In this document: positions 60,601 to 62,324 of the stretch, piece after piece
Layout of the letters: the number at the start of each line of letters is the position of its first letter
Position numbering within the stretch: the first letter of the stretch is position 1
Source of the DNA: Gymnorhina tibicen
Taxonomy: Eukaryota; Chordata; Aves; Passeriformes; Artamidae
Direction of reading: 5' to 3'
Length of the DNA stretch: 64,000 nt
NCBI GenBank assembly: GCA_013399875.1
Contig: VXAZ01008153.1
Span: forward strand, 62,001 to 126,000
Notes under the pieces: model-generated
Seen by the model: only the letters and a program-made list of their open reading frames with translations
Told to the model about the DNA's origin: nothing
The model's database searches: none
Position numbers and translations under genes: made by a program

Positions 60601-62324
60601 TGCGGCCCCAAGCAAGTACCTTGCACTTGTACTGTGACCTCCGCCGTGTCACTGCCCGCGTCGTTGGTGGCCACACAGGTGTAGACGCCAGCGTCAGGGA
60701 GCTGGACGCTGCTGATGCCCAGAGCTCCGTCCGGGCTCTGCAGGAACTGCCCCCCATCCATGGGCACGGCACTTCTGCCTCGGAACCAAGAGACCGATGG
60801 GACAGGGATGCCCTGGGCACTGCAGGGAAGCTCCACTCGCTGCCCAGCCTGCACTTTCAGAACTCGAGGCCCGCGATGGATCCTTGGAGGAACTGAAGAA
60901 GACAAGTTCAGTCCACAGAAATGTGGAAGAAACAATGTACAGGATCATTCTTAAGGCTGGGAGAGCTGGGGGTGTTCAGCCTGGCAAAGAGAAGGTTCCA
61001 GGGAGACCATAGTGCAACTTCCAGTGCCTACAGGGACTCCAGGAGAGCAGGAGAGGGACTTGGAACAATGGCCTGGAGGGACAGGACAAGGGGGAACTAC
61101 TTTAAACCAAGAGAGGGGAGATCCAGACCAGATATAAGGAAGAAATTTTTTATGGTGAGGGTGGGGAGGCTGTGGCACAGGGTGCCCAGAGAAGCTGTGG
61201 TTGCCCCATCCCTGGAAGTGCCCAAGGCCAGGCTGGACAGGGCTTGGGGCACCCTGGGCTAGTGGAAGGTGTCCCCGCCCATGGCAGAGGGTGGCACTGG
61301 CTGACATTTAAAAGTCTCTTTCAACTCAAACCATTTTATGATCCTATGAAACTCTTTTCTATTTTTATCACTTTAGAAAATTTCCTTATTTACTGAAACC
61401 AAACACCCTCAGGTGACTACAAAAGCAGCCCTGCATGTTCTCTGCACAGAATAGGATGGGAGATACCCTGGTGCTGAATTTATTTGAACAAGCCATATTT
61501 CAAACTCTACTGCACGACTCCCATGAGCACTGTCATATTCTGAGCACACGGGAAGAGCTGTGGGTACTGACTCCTTATAACACAAAACAATTCAAAAGCT
61601 TTTATGACAAAGTTAATCACATTTTCCTTTTGGCATTTAATTTCCTTTCCCTAATCCCTGATCTTTGTACACTTCCAAACACAAGTTCGGACAGGAAGAT
61701 AAAATATGACTGGAAGCGATTTTGCTGGTCCTAAAGAATAATACAAATCCACCATAAGTCTTCTGCCACAATATTTTTTTTTTCTAAGGATCACTGGCAA
61801 TAAAGAGACTTTAAAAAAATGCCTGAAACAATAATAAGTGACATTTTTCCAGACGTGACATTGTGTGAGTGGCTAAGAGACAGTGGTTGGGCCCCAGTAT
61901 GGGGAGAGCAGGAGAGAGACAAGAGAGTGACATGGGATAAAGGTAAGGAGAGGGAGGGGGACACAGGTCCTGGCTGGAGCCACTAGACACCTTTACACAT
62001 ATCTATGTATTAGTGTGTGTTTTTACAGTATTTCCCTTCCACAAAATCAGTAACTCACATATGAAGATAATATGACCTGAAAGAACCACAGCTGAGAGGA
62101 TTTAATGTCAATTAGGAAAAACGTTTGAAAACCTCTTCAAGATGCACAGCTCCACGTGGAAACTTGCAGATGATGAACCCTGGAGTTCCAACTCACCATG
62201 TACACTGAGCTTCACTGACTGAGTCACGTTCCCAGCAATGTTTGTGGCGGCACAGATATACATTCCACTGTCTGAGACTTGGGTCTCGCTGATCCTCATT
62301 GACCCTGAGGGGAGGAAAGTGTGT
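504..62324 (-). CDS. HMCN1: Hemicentin-1, internal part (50 exons, Ig domains w1-w28)
   Basis: Hemicentin-1 is a giant secreted matrix protein of basement membranes and cell-matrix junctions. It has an N-terminal VWA domain, about 44 I-set Ig domains, thrombospondin repeats, a nidogen G2F domain and EGF/fibulin modules (family knowledge). Only Ig repeats are seen here. The exons join without a stop into 28 Ig units of about 91-106 residues (one is shorter), each starting near a PP pair and having Cys in strand B, Trp in strand C and Y-x-C in strand F. All inter-domain introns are phase 1. Domain order and motifs such as NIAGNVTQ (w1), FPCPAKG (w3), [13 protein letters not shown] (w5), [15 protein letters not shown] (w28) match my memory of human HMCN1, not HMCN2. 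By that comparison this is about Ig 8 to Ig 35. Both gene ends are outside the window, so no start, stop or promoter is seen. Confidence 0.96.
646..3622. other. HMCN1 intron within w28 (2,977 bases)
   Basis: Large intron splitting w28. It holds one CR1 fragment (2236-2396). The remainder is ordinary unique-looking sequence with no exon, RNA gene or tandem repeat that I can see. Confidence 0.7.
2236..2396 (+). repeat. CR1 LINE 3' fragment
   Basis: Matches the avian CR1 3' region: gcccacagaagctgtggctg, then ccaaggccaggttggacagg and tgtccctgcccatggcag. Sense is +, antisense to HMCN1. The terminal octamer repeats are lost. Edges approximate. Confidence 0.9.
3623..3759 (-). CDS. HMCN1: HMCN1 exon, Ig w28 first half
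   Basis: [42 protein letters not shown], phase 0 at donor GTACCGA. Acceptor gtgccag. It is separated from its partner exon by a 2,977-base intron. Confidence 0.95.
4219..4300 (-). CDS. HMCN1: HMCN1 exon, Ig w27 second part
   Basis: 82 bases: [23 protein letters not shown], phase 0 in and phase 1 out. Acceptor tcccag, donor GTAAGTT. Same size and intron position as the second exon of w22. Confidence 0.95.
4942..5132 (-). CDS. HMCN1: HMCN1 exon, Ig w27 first part
   Basis: [18 protein letters not shown] (NGS sequon), [31 protein letters not shown], phase 0 at donor GTAGAGT. Acceptor ccacag. About two residues shorter before strand E than my recollection of the human domain. Confidence 0.95.
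5603..5731 (+). repeat. CR1 LINE 3' fragment
   Basis: Short CR1 tail with aggttggacagggcttggag, the cccatggcac segment and cccaacccaaaccatgctgg before a gattctgtg-like end. Sense is +, antisense to the gene. It lies in the intron between w26 and w27, ending about 70 bases below the w26 donor. Confidence 0.9.
5801..6079 (-). CDS. HMCN1: HMCN1 exon, complete Ig w26 (single exon)
   Basis: [72 protein letters not shown]. Symmetrical phase 1 exon of 279 bases, GC-rich. Its acceptor (ctctgtccctgcag) is the edge unit of a minisatellite that fills the neighbouring intron. Donor GTGAGTG. Confidence 0.95.
6081..6400. repeat. Degenerate minisatellite in w25-w26 intron
   Basis: Roughly 35-base units of the form gggacagagatctgtcacacatgg + gacagggcat near 6085-6190, then shorter variant units (gacagagctcagtcacacac) to about 6400. 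It begins at the w26 splice acceptor. The segment actgcagggacagag occurs at 6079, 6223 and 6290, so two extra copies of the acceptor core exist. Confidence 0.9.
6518..6583 (+). repeat. CR1 LINE 3' tip
   Basis: Only the last part of CR1 remains: ggaactagatgagctttaag, ccttccaacccaaaccactc and a decayed atgattttatg end. Sense is +. Confidence 0.8.
6784..6881 (-). CDS. HMCN1: HMCN1 exon, Ig w25 second half
   Basis: One base completes Arg, then [29 protein letters not shown]. Acceptor ccttag, donor GTGAGTG, 32 full codons. The upstream intron is only 173 bases. Confidence 0.95.
7055..7238 (-). CDS. HMCN1: HMCN1 exon, Ig w25 first half
   Basis: [50 protein letters not shown], ending AG of an Arg codon (phase 2) at donor GTTGGT. 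Acceptor atgcag. No in-frame start codon marks it. Confidence 0.94.
7239..8653. other. HMCN1 intron between w24 and w25 (1,415 bases)
   Basis: No repeat, exon or RNA signature recognised. A CT-rich, slightly purine-biased stretch occurs near 8090-8120, but nothing functional can be claimed. Confidence 0.6.
8654..8778 (-). CDS. HMCN1: HMCN1 exon, Ig w24 second half
   Basis: One base completes Arg, then [11 protein letters not shown] (NIS sequon), [27 protein letters not shown]. Acceptor ttgtag, donor GTGAGTT. This is among the most conserved stretches compared with my recollection of the human protein. Confidence 0.95.
9350..9509 (-). CDS. HMCN1: HMCN1 exon, Ig w24 first half (GC donor)
   Basis: [39 protein letters not shown], ending two bases into an Arg codon (phase 2) at AAG followed by GCAAGA. 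This is a near-consensus GC donor. It gives [14 protein letters not shown] across the junction, as expected in hemicentin-1. No GT in the right phase is nearby. Confidence 0.91.
9614..9791 (+). repeat. CR1 LINE 3' fragment
   Basis: cagcagctgtggctgcccct, ggccaggctggacagggctt, ctttaaggtcccttccagcc and ggattctgtgacc. Sense is +, in the intron between w23 and w24, about 100 bases from the w24 acceptor. Confidence 0.92.
10550..10699 (-). CDS. HMCN1: HMCN1 exon, Ig w23 second half
   Basis: [41 protein letters not shown]. Phase 1 in and out, acceptor tttcag, donor GTAAGGA. SNPEG replaces the usual N-x-AG. Confidence 0.95.
10928..11059 (-). CDS. HMCN1: HMCN1 exon, Ig w23 first half
   Basis: [36 protein letters not shown], phase 1 at donor GTAACA. 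Acceptor tcacag. Very close to the human hemicentin-1 domain that starts PPSIEGPE, as I recall it. Confidence 0.95.
11173..11254 (-). CDS. HMCN1: HMCN1 exon, Ig w22 second half
   Basis: 82 bases: [24 protein letters not shown]. Phase 0 in, phase 1 out. Acceptor ttttag, donor GTGAGCA. The intron before the next exon is 113 bases, the shortest in the window. Confidence 0.95.
11484..11686 (-). CDS. HMCN1: HMCN1 exon, Ig w22 first half
   Basis: [51 protein letters not shown], phase 0 at donor GTGGGCC. It reaches past strand E, so the intron lies late in the domain, as in w27. Confidence 0.94.
11809..11922 (-). CDS. HMCN1: HMCN1 exon, Ig w21 second half
   Basis: [35 protein letters not shown], ending at donor GTTTGTG. 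Acceptor ctccag, 37 full codons. The following intron is only 122 bases. Confidence 0.94.
12113..12274 (-). CDS. HMCN1: HMCN1 exon, Ig w21 first half
   Basis: [17 protein letters not shown] (NLT sequon), [24 protein letters not shown], phase 1 at donor GTGAGGA. The preceding exon ends in A, so the first codon is ATT (Ile). Confidence 0.94.
12275..15137. other. HMCN1 intron between w20 and w21 (2,863 bases)
   Basis: AT-rich intron with no CR1, LTR or tandem array that I can recognise. It is the longest repeat-free non-coding stretch here and so a reasonable place to look for conserved non-coding elements, but the sequence alone gives no positive sign. Confidence 0.6.
15138..15234 (-). CDS. 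HMCN1: HMCN1 exon, Ig w20 second half
   Basis: [30 protein letters not shown]. Phase 0 in, phase 1 out, donor GTAAGTA. Its polypyrimidine tract is a run of 15 T on the transcript strand (15242-15256) ending a few bases from the acceptor ccttag. Confidence 0.94.
15242..15256 (-). promoter_or_regulatory. T15 polypyrimidine tract of w20 second exon
   Basis: Fifteen consecutive A on the + strand are fifteen T in the transcript, directly before gccttag at the acceptor (exon start 15234). It is therefore the likely U2AF binding tract and is also a slippage-prone homopolymer. Confidence 0.8.
15623..15810 (-). CDS. HMCN1: HMCN1 exon, Ig w20 first half
   Basis: [19 protein letters not shown], strand [29 protein letters not shown], phase 0 at donor GTAGCTC. 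The residue two before the strand B Cys is Met where Leu is usual. Confidence 0.94.
16630..16743 (-). CDS. HMCN1: HMCN1 exon, Ig w19 second half
   Basis: [35 protein letters not shown]. Acceptor ttgcag, donor GTGAGCT preceded by T rather than the usual G. The T makes the junction codon TTT, so w20 begins Phe-Pro-Pro instead of Val-Pro-Pro. Confidence 0.93.
17533..17665 (+). repeat. CR1 LINE 3' fragment
   Basis: gtccaaggttggatggggct, ggaaggtgtctctgcccatg, ccttcaagccaaacccttct then aattccatgattc. Sense is +. It faces the CR1 at 17858-18300, which is in the opposite orientation, so the two can pair in the transcript. Confidence 0.9.
17858..18300 (-). repeat. CR1 LINE 3' fragment, longest copy
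   Basis: Starts at its 3' end with gaatcatagaatggtttggg and runs through the cccatgggcaaggacacctt, caccctcatagccaggaatt and tctccaggctgaacaacccc segments. Sense is -, same as HMCN1. Its 5' truncation point lies about 25 bases from the donor of the w19 first exon. Confidence 0.95.
18325..18528 (-). CDS. HMCN1: HMCN1 exon, Ig w19 first half (extended)
   Basis: [20 protein letters not shown], then a run to [28 protein letters not shown], phase 1 at donor GTGGGTG. It has about 13 more residues before strand B than its neighbours. The same extension exists in human hemicentin-1 as I recall it. A CR1 lies about 25 bases from the donor. Confidence 0.95.
19225..19375 (-). CDS. HMCN1: HMCN1 exon, Ig w18 second half
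   Basis: [47 protein letters not shown]. Acceptor attgcag at 19376. A second in-frame acceptor nine bases inside (ctgcag, exon start 19366) would drop three residues. Donor GTAAAAG. Phase 0 in, phase 1 out. Confidence 0.9.
19936..20042 (+). repeat. CR1 LINE 3' fragment
   Basis: ggtctagtgggaggtgtccc, cccatggcaggggtggaact, ctttgaggtcccttccaacc and a diverged end. Sense is +, in the w18 GC-donor intron. Confidence 0.9.
20043..20972. other. GC-rich part of w18 intron
   Basis: Intron sequence with higher GC than its surroundings, which opens long frames on both strands (for example 20337-21089 on +). None shows a recognisable domain, start context or splice structure, so no gene is called. Confidence 0.6.
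20973..21118 (-). CDS. HMCN1: HMCN1 exon, Ig w18 first half (GC donor)
   Basis: [34 protein letters not shown], phase 0. No GT lies at the required boundary. The exon ends CAG and the intron begins GCCAGT, a GC donor. This reading gives [12 protein letters not shown] across the junction, as expected for the family. The only nearby GT, four bases further on, is in the wrong phase for the two in-frame acceptors. Confidence 0.86.
21274..21303. repeat. AT/TG simple repeat
   Basis: Short run of TA dinucleotides passing into TG dinucleotides in the w17-w18 intron. The rest of that 1.4 kb intron (21119-22536) shows nothing recognisable. Confidence 0.8.
22537..22650 (-). CDS. HMCN1: HMCN1 exon, Ig w17 second half
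   Basis: [35 protein letters not shown]. Acceptor tggcag, donor GTAGGG. The last base is A, making the junction codon ATT (Ile) with w18. Confidence 0.94.
23305..23472 (-). repeat. CR1 LINE 3' fragment
   Basis: agaatcccagaatggtttgg, ccccctgccacgggcaggga, ctgtccaacctggccttgga and ggagcagccacagcttc. Sense is -, within the w17 intron about 110 bases from the w17 first-exon donor. Confidence 0.92.
23582..23755 (-). CDS. HMCN1: HMCN1 exon, Ig w17 first half
   Basis: [47 protein letters not shown], phase 1 at donor GTAAACT. Ala replaces the first Pro. The EAYSYPP stretch is a hemicentin-1 signature in my memory. Confidence 0.95.
24493..24684 (-). CDS. HMCN1: HMCN1 exon, Ig w16 second part
   Basis: [52 protein letters not shown]. 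The acceptor is atcaag. The donor is GTGAGCA. The TG-NPVP junction restores a normal strand B-C loop. Confidence 0.94.
25093..25179 (-). CDS. HMCN1: HMCN1 exon, Ig w16 first part
   Basis: At 87 bases, the third-shortest exon here. [27 protein letters not shown], then G before donor GTAAAAG (phase 1). It has no start codon in frame and was found from its motifs and splice sites. The intron precedes strand C. Confidence 0.94.
25180..27605. other. HMCN1 intron between w15 and w16 (2,426 bases)
   Basis: Contains one long CR1 (27078-27424) close to the w15 donor. The remaining roughly 1.9 kb is AT-rich with no recognised feature. Confidence 0.65.
27078..27424 (+). repeat. CR1 LINE 3' fragment
   Basis: ctccaagagagctggagagg, gggcctggagggacaggaca, gatattgggaaggaattctt, ggccaggctggacagggctt and a tctatgattctatg end, the classic CR1 3' octamer repeat. 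Sense is +. Confidence 0.95.
27606..27719 (-). CDS. HMCN1: HMCN1 exon, Ig w15 second half
   Basis: [35 protein letters not shown]. Phase 1 in and out, acceptor ctcag, donor GTGAGTA. GC-rich, with a CpG-containing TNAAG coding stretch. Confidence 0.94.
28882..28899. repeat. T-rich homopolymer stretch
   Basis: Run of T broken by a single A in the w15 intron, 35 bases before a CR1. On its own it has no assignable role. Confidence 0.7.
28933..29066 (+). repeat. CR1 LINE 3' fragment, different subfamily
   Basis: gggtgtcctgtgcaggacca, gagttggactggatggtcct, gggtcccttccagctcagga and attctgtgattccatgatc. The tail differs from the other copies, pointing to another CR1 subfamily. Sense is +. Confidence 0.92.
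29200..29226. repeat. GTT trinucleotide repeat
   Basis: Interrupted GTT repeat (one GCT) followed by a T6 run. The surrounding parts of the 2.4 kb w15 intron (27720-30101) hold only this, the T-rich run and one CR1. Confidence 0.85.
30102..30269 (-). CDS. HMCN1: HMCN1 exon, Ig w15 first half
   Basis: [16 protein letters not shown] (NIS sequon), [20 protein letters not shown] (second sequon NGS), MRILS, phase 1 at donor GTACAAA. Acceptor tgtag. Confidence 0.94.
30696..30977 (-). CDS. HMCN1: HMCN1 exon, complete Ig w14 (single exon)
   Basis: [69 protein letters not shown]. An Arg-Pro start replaces Pro-Pro. 94 codons, symmetrical phase 1, acceptor ccctag, donor GTGAGTG. The 3' two thirds is strikingly GC- and CpG-rich. 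Confidence 0.95.
31619..31780 (-). CDS. HMCN1: HMCN1 exon, Ig w13 second half
   Basis: [20 protein letters not shown], then [11 protein letters not shown] and [15 protein letters not shown]. Acceptor cttacag, donor GTAAGTG. The last base is A, so the junction codon into w14 is ACT (Thr). Confidence 0.94.
31781..33565. other. HMCN1 intron within w13 (1,785 bases)
   Basis: Holds one CR1 (33112-33268). The rest has no recognised exon or repeat. Confidence 0.6.
33112..33268 (-). repeat. CR1 LINE 3' fragment
   Basis: tcccagaatggtttgggttg, ccttaaaagatcatctcatc, cctgccatgggcagggacac and a diverged interior ending near ctgctgtcctgctgcc. Sense is -. Confidence 0.92.
33566..33688 (-). CDS. HMCN1: HMCN1 exon, Ig w13 first half
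   Basis: [34 protein letters not shown], phase 1 at donor GTGGGTA. Ser replaces the first Pro of the usual PP. No initiator-type ORF marks it. It was recognised from its Ig motifs and splice sites. Confidence 0.93.
33689..35759. other. HMCN1 intron between w12 and w13 (2,071 bases)
   Basis: Contains a CR1 tip (35403-35490). Otherwise it is featureless to inspection. Confidence 0.6.
35403..35490 (-). repeat. CR1 LINE 3' tip
   Basis: atagaatcatacatcacaga, gtgtgggttggaagggacct and ccccctgccatgagcaggga. Sense is -. It extends only to the first CR1 segment, a strongly 5'-truncated copy. Confidence 0.92.
35760..35856 (-). CDS. HMCN1: HMCN1 exon, Ig w12 second half
   Basis: [14 protein letters not shown] then [15 protein letters not shown], closing with a Trp where other domains have His or Tyr. 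Phase 0 in, phase 1 out, acceptor cccag, donor GTAAGAT. Confidence 0.95.
36134..36309 (-). CDS. HMCN1: HMCN1 exon, Ig w12 first half
   Basis: [16 protein letters not shown] (NVS sequon), [29 protein letters not shown], phase 0 at donor GTAAACT. A CR1 copy begins about 24 bases upstream of its acceptor (gtgcag). Confidence 0.95.
36333..36590 (-). repeat. CR1 LINE fragment, different subfamily
   Basis: ccatcgagtccaaccactcc, the ccccggggatggggactcca segment, tttttcctaatacccaacct and gaggctgtttcctcttgtcc. This tail type differs from the main group. Sense is -. Its 3' end lies about 24 bases upstream of the w12 acceptor. Confidence 0.92.
37290..37936 (+). mobile_element. Solo LTR of an endogenous retrovirus (probable)
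   Basis: About 650 bases starting tgtcttggggtgactgtatg and ending near ctaaaccacca. It has a T-rich centre, a C-rich block near 37620-37660 and an AATAAA-bearing stretch (gttaaataaatagttttta) on + about 140 bases before the end. No viral coding sequence flanks it, which fits a solo LTR. I associate this type with songbird endogenous retroviruses, from memory only. I could not find a clean target-site duplication. Orientation is antisense to HMCN1. Confidence 0.72.
38040..38432 (+). mobile_element. Second LTR-like sequence (tentative)
   Basis: AT-rich part, then gcctgctgctgccaccactg, an aaataaaaaa signal near 38380 and a ctctctgctctctcgccttc ending that resembles the R-U5 end of bird ERVK-type LTRs. 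No coding remnants are seen. The left boundary is uncertain. It could instead be a different interspersed repeat. Confidence 0.45.
40367..40708 (+). repeat. CR1 LINE 3' fragment
   Basis: gtgaccttagggacccttcc, gcctggagggacaggacaat, gatattgggaattaattctt, ggccagcctggacagggctt and ccactctgtgattctgtga. Sense is +. The next CR1 (40775) points the other way. Confidence 0.95.
40775..40893 (-). repeat. CR1 LINE 3' fragment
   Basis: cagaatcacagaatatcctg, gaagggacccacaaggatca, tggccctgcacaggacagtc. Same tail type as the copy at 28933. Sense is -. Confidence 0.92.
41345..41366. repeat. AT/AC simple repeat
   Basis: Short alternating TA run with an ACAC interruption, about 155 bases below the w11 donor. 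Confidence 0.75.
41521..41644 (-). CDS. HMCN1: HMCN1 exon, Ig w11 second half
   Basis: [36 protein letters not shown]. Phase 0 in, phase 1 out, acceptor gttgcag, donor GTGAGTG. It is followed, in transcript order, by the 5.2 kb intron, the largest in the window. Confidence 0.95.
42386..42537 (-). CDS. HMCN1: HMCN1 exon, Ig w11 first half
   Basis: [35 protein letters not shown], ending phase 0 after LQ with donor GTACCAG. The acceptor follows a T-rich tract (ttttttttcag). Confidence 0.94.
43360..43513 (+). repeat. CR1 LINE 3' fragment
   Basis: tgtccaaggccaggttggac, gtgtccctgcccacggcagg, tccaacccaaaccactctgt. Sense is +. Confidence 0.93.
44937..45230 (+). repeat. CR1 LINE 3' fragment
   Basis: accaggacaagggggaatgg, gatattgggaaggaattcct, gtccaaggacaggctggatg, cccatggcaggcggtcgcac, cccaaatcaccctgggattc. 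Sense is +, with a small internal insertion near 45110. Confidence 0.94.
45306..45586 (+). repeat. CR1 LINE 3' fragment, different subfamily
   Basis: gcaagaggaaacagcctcaa, ttaatctggatattagggca, ctggcacaactgcccagagc, gtccccatccctggagggat, tggactcgatgctctcagag. Sense is +. Related to the subfamily at 36333. The 3' end comes within about 11 bases of the w10 donor. Confidence 0.92.
45597..45749 (-). CDS. HMCN1: HMCN1 exon, Ig w10 second part (shortened domain)
   Basis: [44 protein letters not shown]. Acceptor cctgcag, donor GTGAGTG. The complete domain is only 85 codons. About eight residues normally found between strands C' and E are missing, inside contiguous exon sequence. A CR1 copy ends about 11 bases from the donor in the downstream intron. 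Confidence 0.94.
45750..47554. other. HMCN1 intron within w10 (1,805 bases)
   Basis: AT-rich, with one CR1 tip (46120-46243). No exon carrying the residues missing from w10 was found in it. Confidence 0.65.
46120..46243 (+). repeat. CR1 LINE 3' tip with repeated end
   Basis: gtccctgcacatggcaaggg, ctttcaggtcctttccaact, then ccagggatactataat twice before the sequence turns AT-rich. The duplicated end segment is the decayed CR1 terminal repeat or a small duplication. Sense is +. Confidence 0.85.
47555..47656 (-). CDS. HMCN1: HMCN1 exon, Ig w10 first part
   Basis: [15 protein letters not shown] (NET sequon), [14 protein letters not shown], then one base (phase 1) before donor GTATCCA. The intron precedes strand C, as in w3 and w16. 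The first residue is Glu because the exon starts AA. Confidence 0.94.
47657..48959. other. HMCN1 intron between w9 and w10 (1,303 bases)
   Basis: No repeat family, exon or RNA gene recognised on either strand. Confidence 0.6.
48960..49083 (-). CDS. HMCN1: HMCN1 exon, Ig w9 second half
   Basis: [19 protein letters not shown], then ARYTC and [15 protein letters not shown]. Phase 0 in, phase 1 out, donor GTAATG. The acceptor gaacag follows a weak pyrimidine tract. A 19-bp tandem repeat starts about 27 bases upstream of it in the intron. The exon is GC-rich. Confidence 0.92.
49110..49166. repeat. 19-bp tandem repeat, three copies
   Basis: Three units of gtgacaccactgtccccgt (first unit with one change) in the w9 intron, starting about 27 bases upstream of the w9 second-exon acceptor in the transcript. 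Confidence 0.9.
49852..50006 (-). CDS. HMCN1: HMCN1 exon, Ig w9 first half
   Basis: [38 protein letters not shown], ending phase 0 at AGA followed by donor GTAAGC. The terminal A at -1 is off-consensus, but the rest of the donor is strong. Confidence 0.93.
50112..50173 (+). repeat. CR1 LINE 3' tip, internally deleted
   Basis: tagtggaaggtgtccctgcc joined directly to ggtgtccaacccaaaccatt and ctatgatac. The middle of the usual tail is missing. Sense is +, in a 299-base intron between w8 and w9. Confidence 0.85.
50306..50475 (-). CDS. HMCN1: HMCN1 exon, Ig w8 second part
   Basis: Completes Met, then [32 protein letters not shown] and [15 protein letters not shown]. Acceptor ttggtag, donor GTAGGTT, 56 full codons, phase 2 in and phase 1 out. 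Confidence 0.95.
51042..51150 (-). CDS. HMCN1: HMCN1 exon, Ig w8 first part
   Basis: [27 protein letters not shown], then two bases of a Met codon (phase 2) directly before the strand C Trp. The donor is GTAAGGG and the acceptor cttacag. The intron falls inside strand C itself, a position seen in no other domain of the window. Confidence 0.93.
51151..52119. other. HMCN1 intron between w7 and w8 (969 bases)
   Basis: Nothing recognisable beyond ordinary intron sequence. Confidence 0.55.
52120..52401 (-). CDS. HMCN1: HMCN1 exon, complete Ig w7 (single exon)
   Basis: [51 protein letters not shown] and [16 protein letters not shown] 94-codon symmetrical phase 1 exon with acceptor ttgcag and donor GTGTGTG. 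Confidence 0.95.
52796..53032 (+). repeat. CR1 LINE 3' fragment
   Basis: gatattgggaaggaattgtt, gcccagagaagctgtggctg, ggccagcctggacagggctt, ctttaaggtccctttcaacc, accattctatgattccatga. Sense is +, in the w6-w7 intron. Confidence 0.95.
53205..53483 (-). CDS. HMCN1: HMCN1 exon, complete Ig w6 (single exon)
   Basis: Complete domain in one symmetrical phase 1 exon. It has [11 protein letters not shown] (NIT sequon), [27 protein letters not shown] and [16 protein letters not shown]. The acceptor is aactag and the donor GTGAGGG. It lies about 800 bases upstream, in transcript terms, of another single-exon domain (w7). Confidence 0.95.
53484..55430. other. HMCN1 intron between w5 and w6 (1,947 bases)
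   Basis: AT-rich. No CR1, LTR or tandem repeat recognised. Confidence 0.6.
55431..55585 (-). CDS. HMCN1: HMCN1 exon, Ig w5 second half
   Basis: One base completes Lys, then [16 protein letters not shown], a stretch characteristic of hemicentin-1. Strand F is KGRYQC, followed by [10 protein letters not shown]. The donor is GTAAGTT. Phase 2 in, phase 1 out, 51 full codons. Confidence 0.95.
56586..56712 (-). CDS. HMCN1: HMCN1 exon, Ig w5 first half
   Basis: [14 protein letters not shown], strand B EIRLEC, Trp in VHWFKDG, ending two bases into a Lys codon (phase 2, donor GTGAGTA). The acceptor is tttaaag rather than the commoner cag. Confidence 0.94.
57155..57302 (-). CDS. HMCN1: HMCN1 exon, Ig w4 second half
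   Basis: Begins [14 protein letters not shown], continues DAGQYSC and [11 protein letters not shown], and ends at donor GTTAGT. I chose the upstream acceptor (tctaag, exon start at 57302) because it gives a normal 93-residue domain and the expected residues between strands C' and E. A second in-frame acceptor (ctccag, exon start at 57278) would remove eight residues. Confidence 0.88.
57903..58033 (-). CDS. HMCN1: HMCN1 exon, Ig w4 first half
   Basis: Starts [11 protein letters not shown], with an NTS sequon, VSLFC and Trp in ISWYKDD. It ends at a codon boundary (phase 0) after DDIQ, with donor GTACGTGG. Confidence 0.94.
59034..59228 (-). CDS. HMCN1: HMCN1 exon, Ig w3 second part
   Basis: Carries strands C to G of w3: [17 protein letters not shown], then [17 protein letters not shown] and [10 protein letters not shown]. 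Phase 1 in and out. The acceptor is ccttgcag and the donor GTAAAT. With the preceding exon it makes a 97-residue domain with the canonical Cys-Trp-Cys set. Confidence 0.95.
59623..59718 (-). CDS. HMCN1: HMCN1 exon, Ig w3 first part
   Basis: Short exon for strands [12 protein letters not shown], then ANQRIAFPC with the strand B Cys. It ends after CPAK plus G (phase 1, donor GTGAGTG). The intron falls before strand C, earlier than in most domains here. The CPAKG-IPKP junction matches a distinctive stretch of hemicentin-1. Confidence 0.94.
59719..60619. other. HMCN1 intron between w2 and w3 (901 bases)
   Basis: AT-rich, with a short TA run near 60364-60374 and a T9 run near 60406. Nothing else recognised. 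Confidence 0.55.
60620..60892 (-). CDS. HMCN1: HMCN1 exon, complete Ig w2 (single exon)
   Basis: A whole Ig domain of 91 codons without an internal intron, phase 1 at both ends (acceptor cttcag, donor GTACTTG). It opens with PPRIHRGP, has the strand B Cys in VELPC, Trp in VSWFRG and strand F DAGVYTC. It is GC-rich compared with its AT-rich introns. The next exon starts AG, so the junction codon is Glu, as in ...[10 protein letters not shown]. Confidence 0.95.
60950..61351 (+). repeat. CR1 LINE 3' fragment, long copy
   Basis: ggctgggagagctgggggtg, cctggcaaagagaaggttcc, ggcctggagggacaggacaa, ggccaggctggacagggctt, ctttcaactcaaaccatttt, atgatcctatga. Sense is +. Starts about 60 bases upstream of the w2 acceptor. 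Confidence 0.95.
62197..62324 (-). CDS. HMCN1: HMCN1 exon, Ig w1 second half
   Basis: One base completes a split codon (phase 2 entry), then 42 codons and a final G before the donor GTGAGTT. It carries the E-F-G strands: [17 protein letters not shown], and [10 protein letters not shown] with an N-glycosylation sequon (NVT). The acceptor is ttccag. I found no matching first half between 62325 and 64000, so that exon must lie beyond the window. Confidence 0.94.

Noticed and set aside
504..62324. HMCN2 as the gene identity
   Set aside because: Both paralogues share the Ig array. The order and specific motifs of w3, w5, w17, w19, w23-w25 and w27-w28 fit hemicentin-1 as I remember it, better than hemicentin-2. 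The introns are also longer and more AT-rich than I would expect for HMCN2 on a bird microchromosome.
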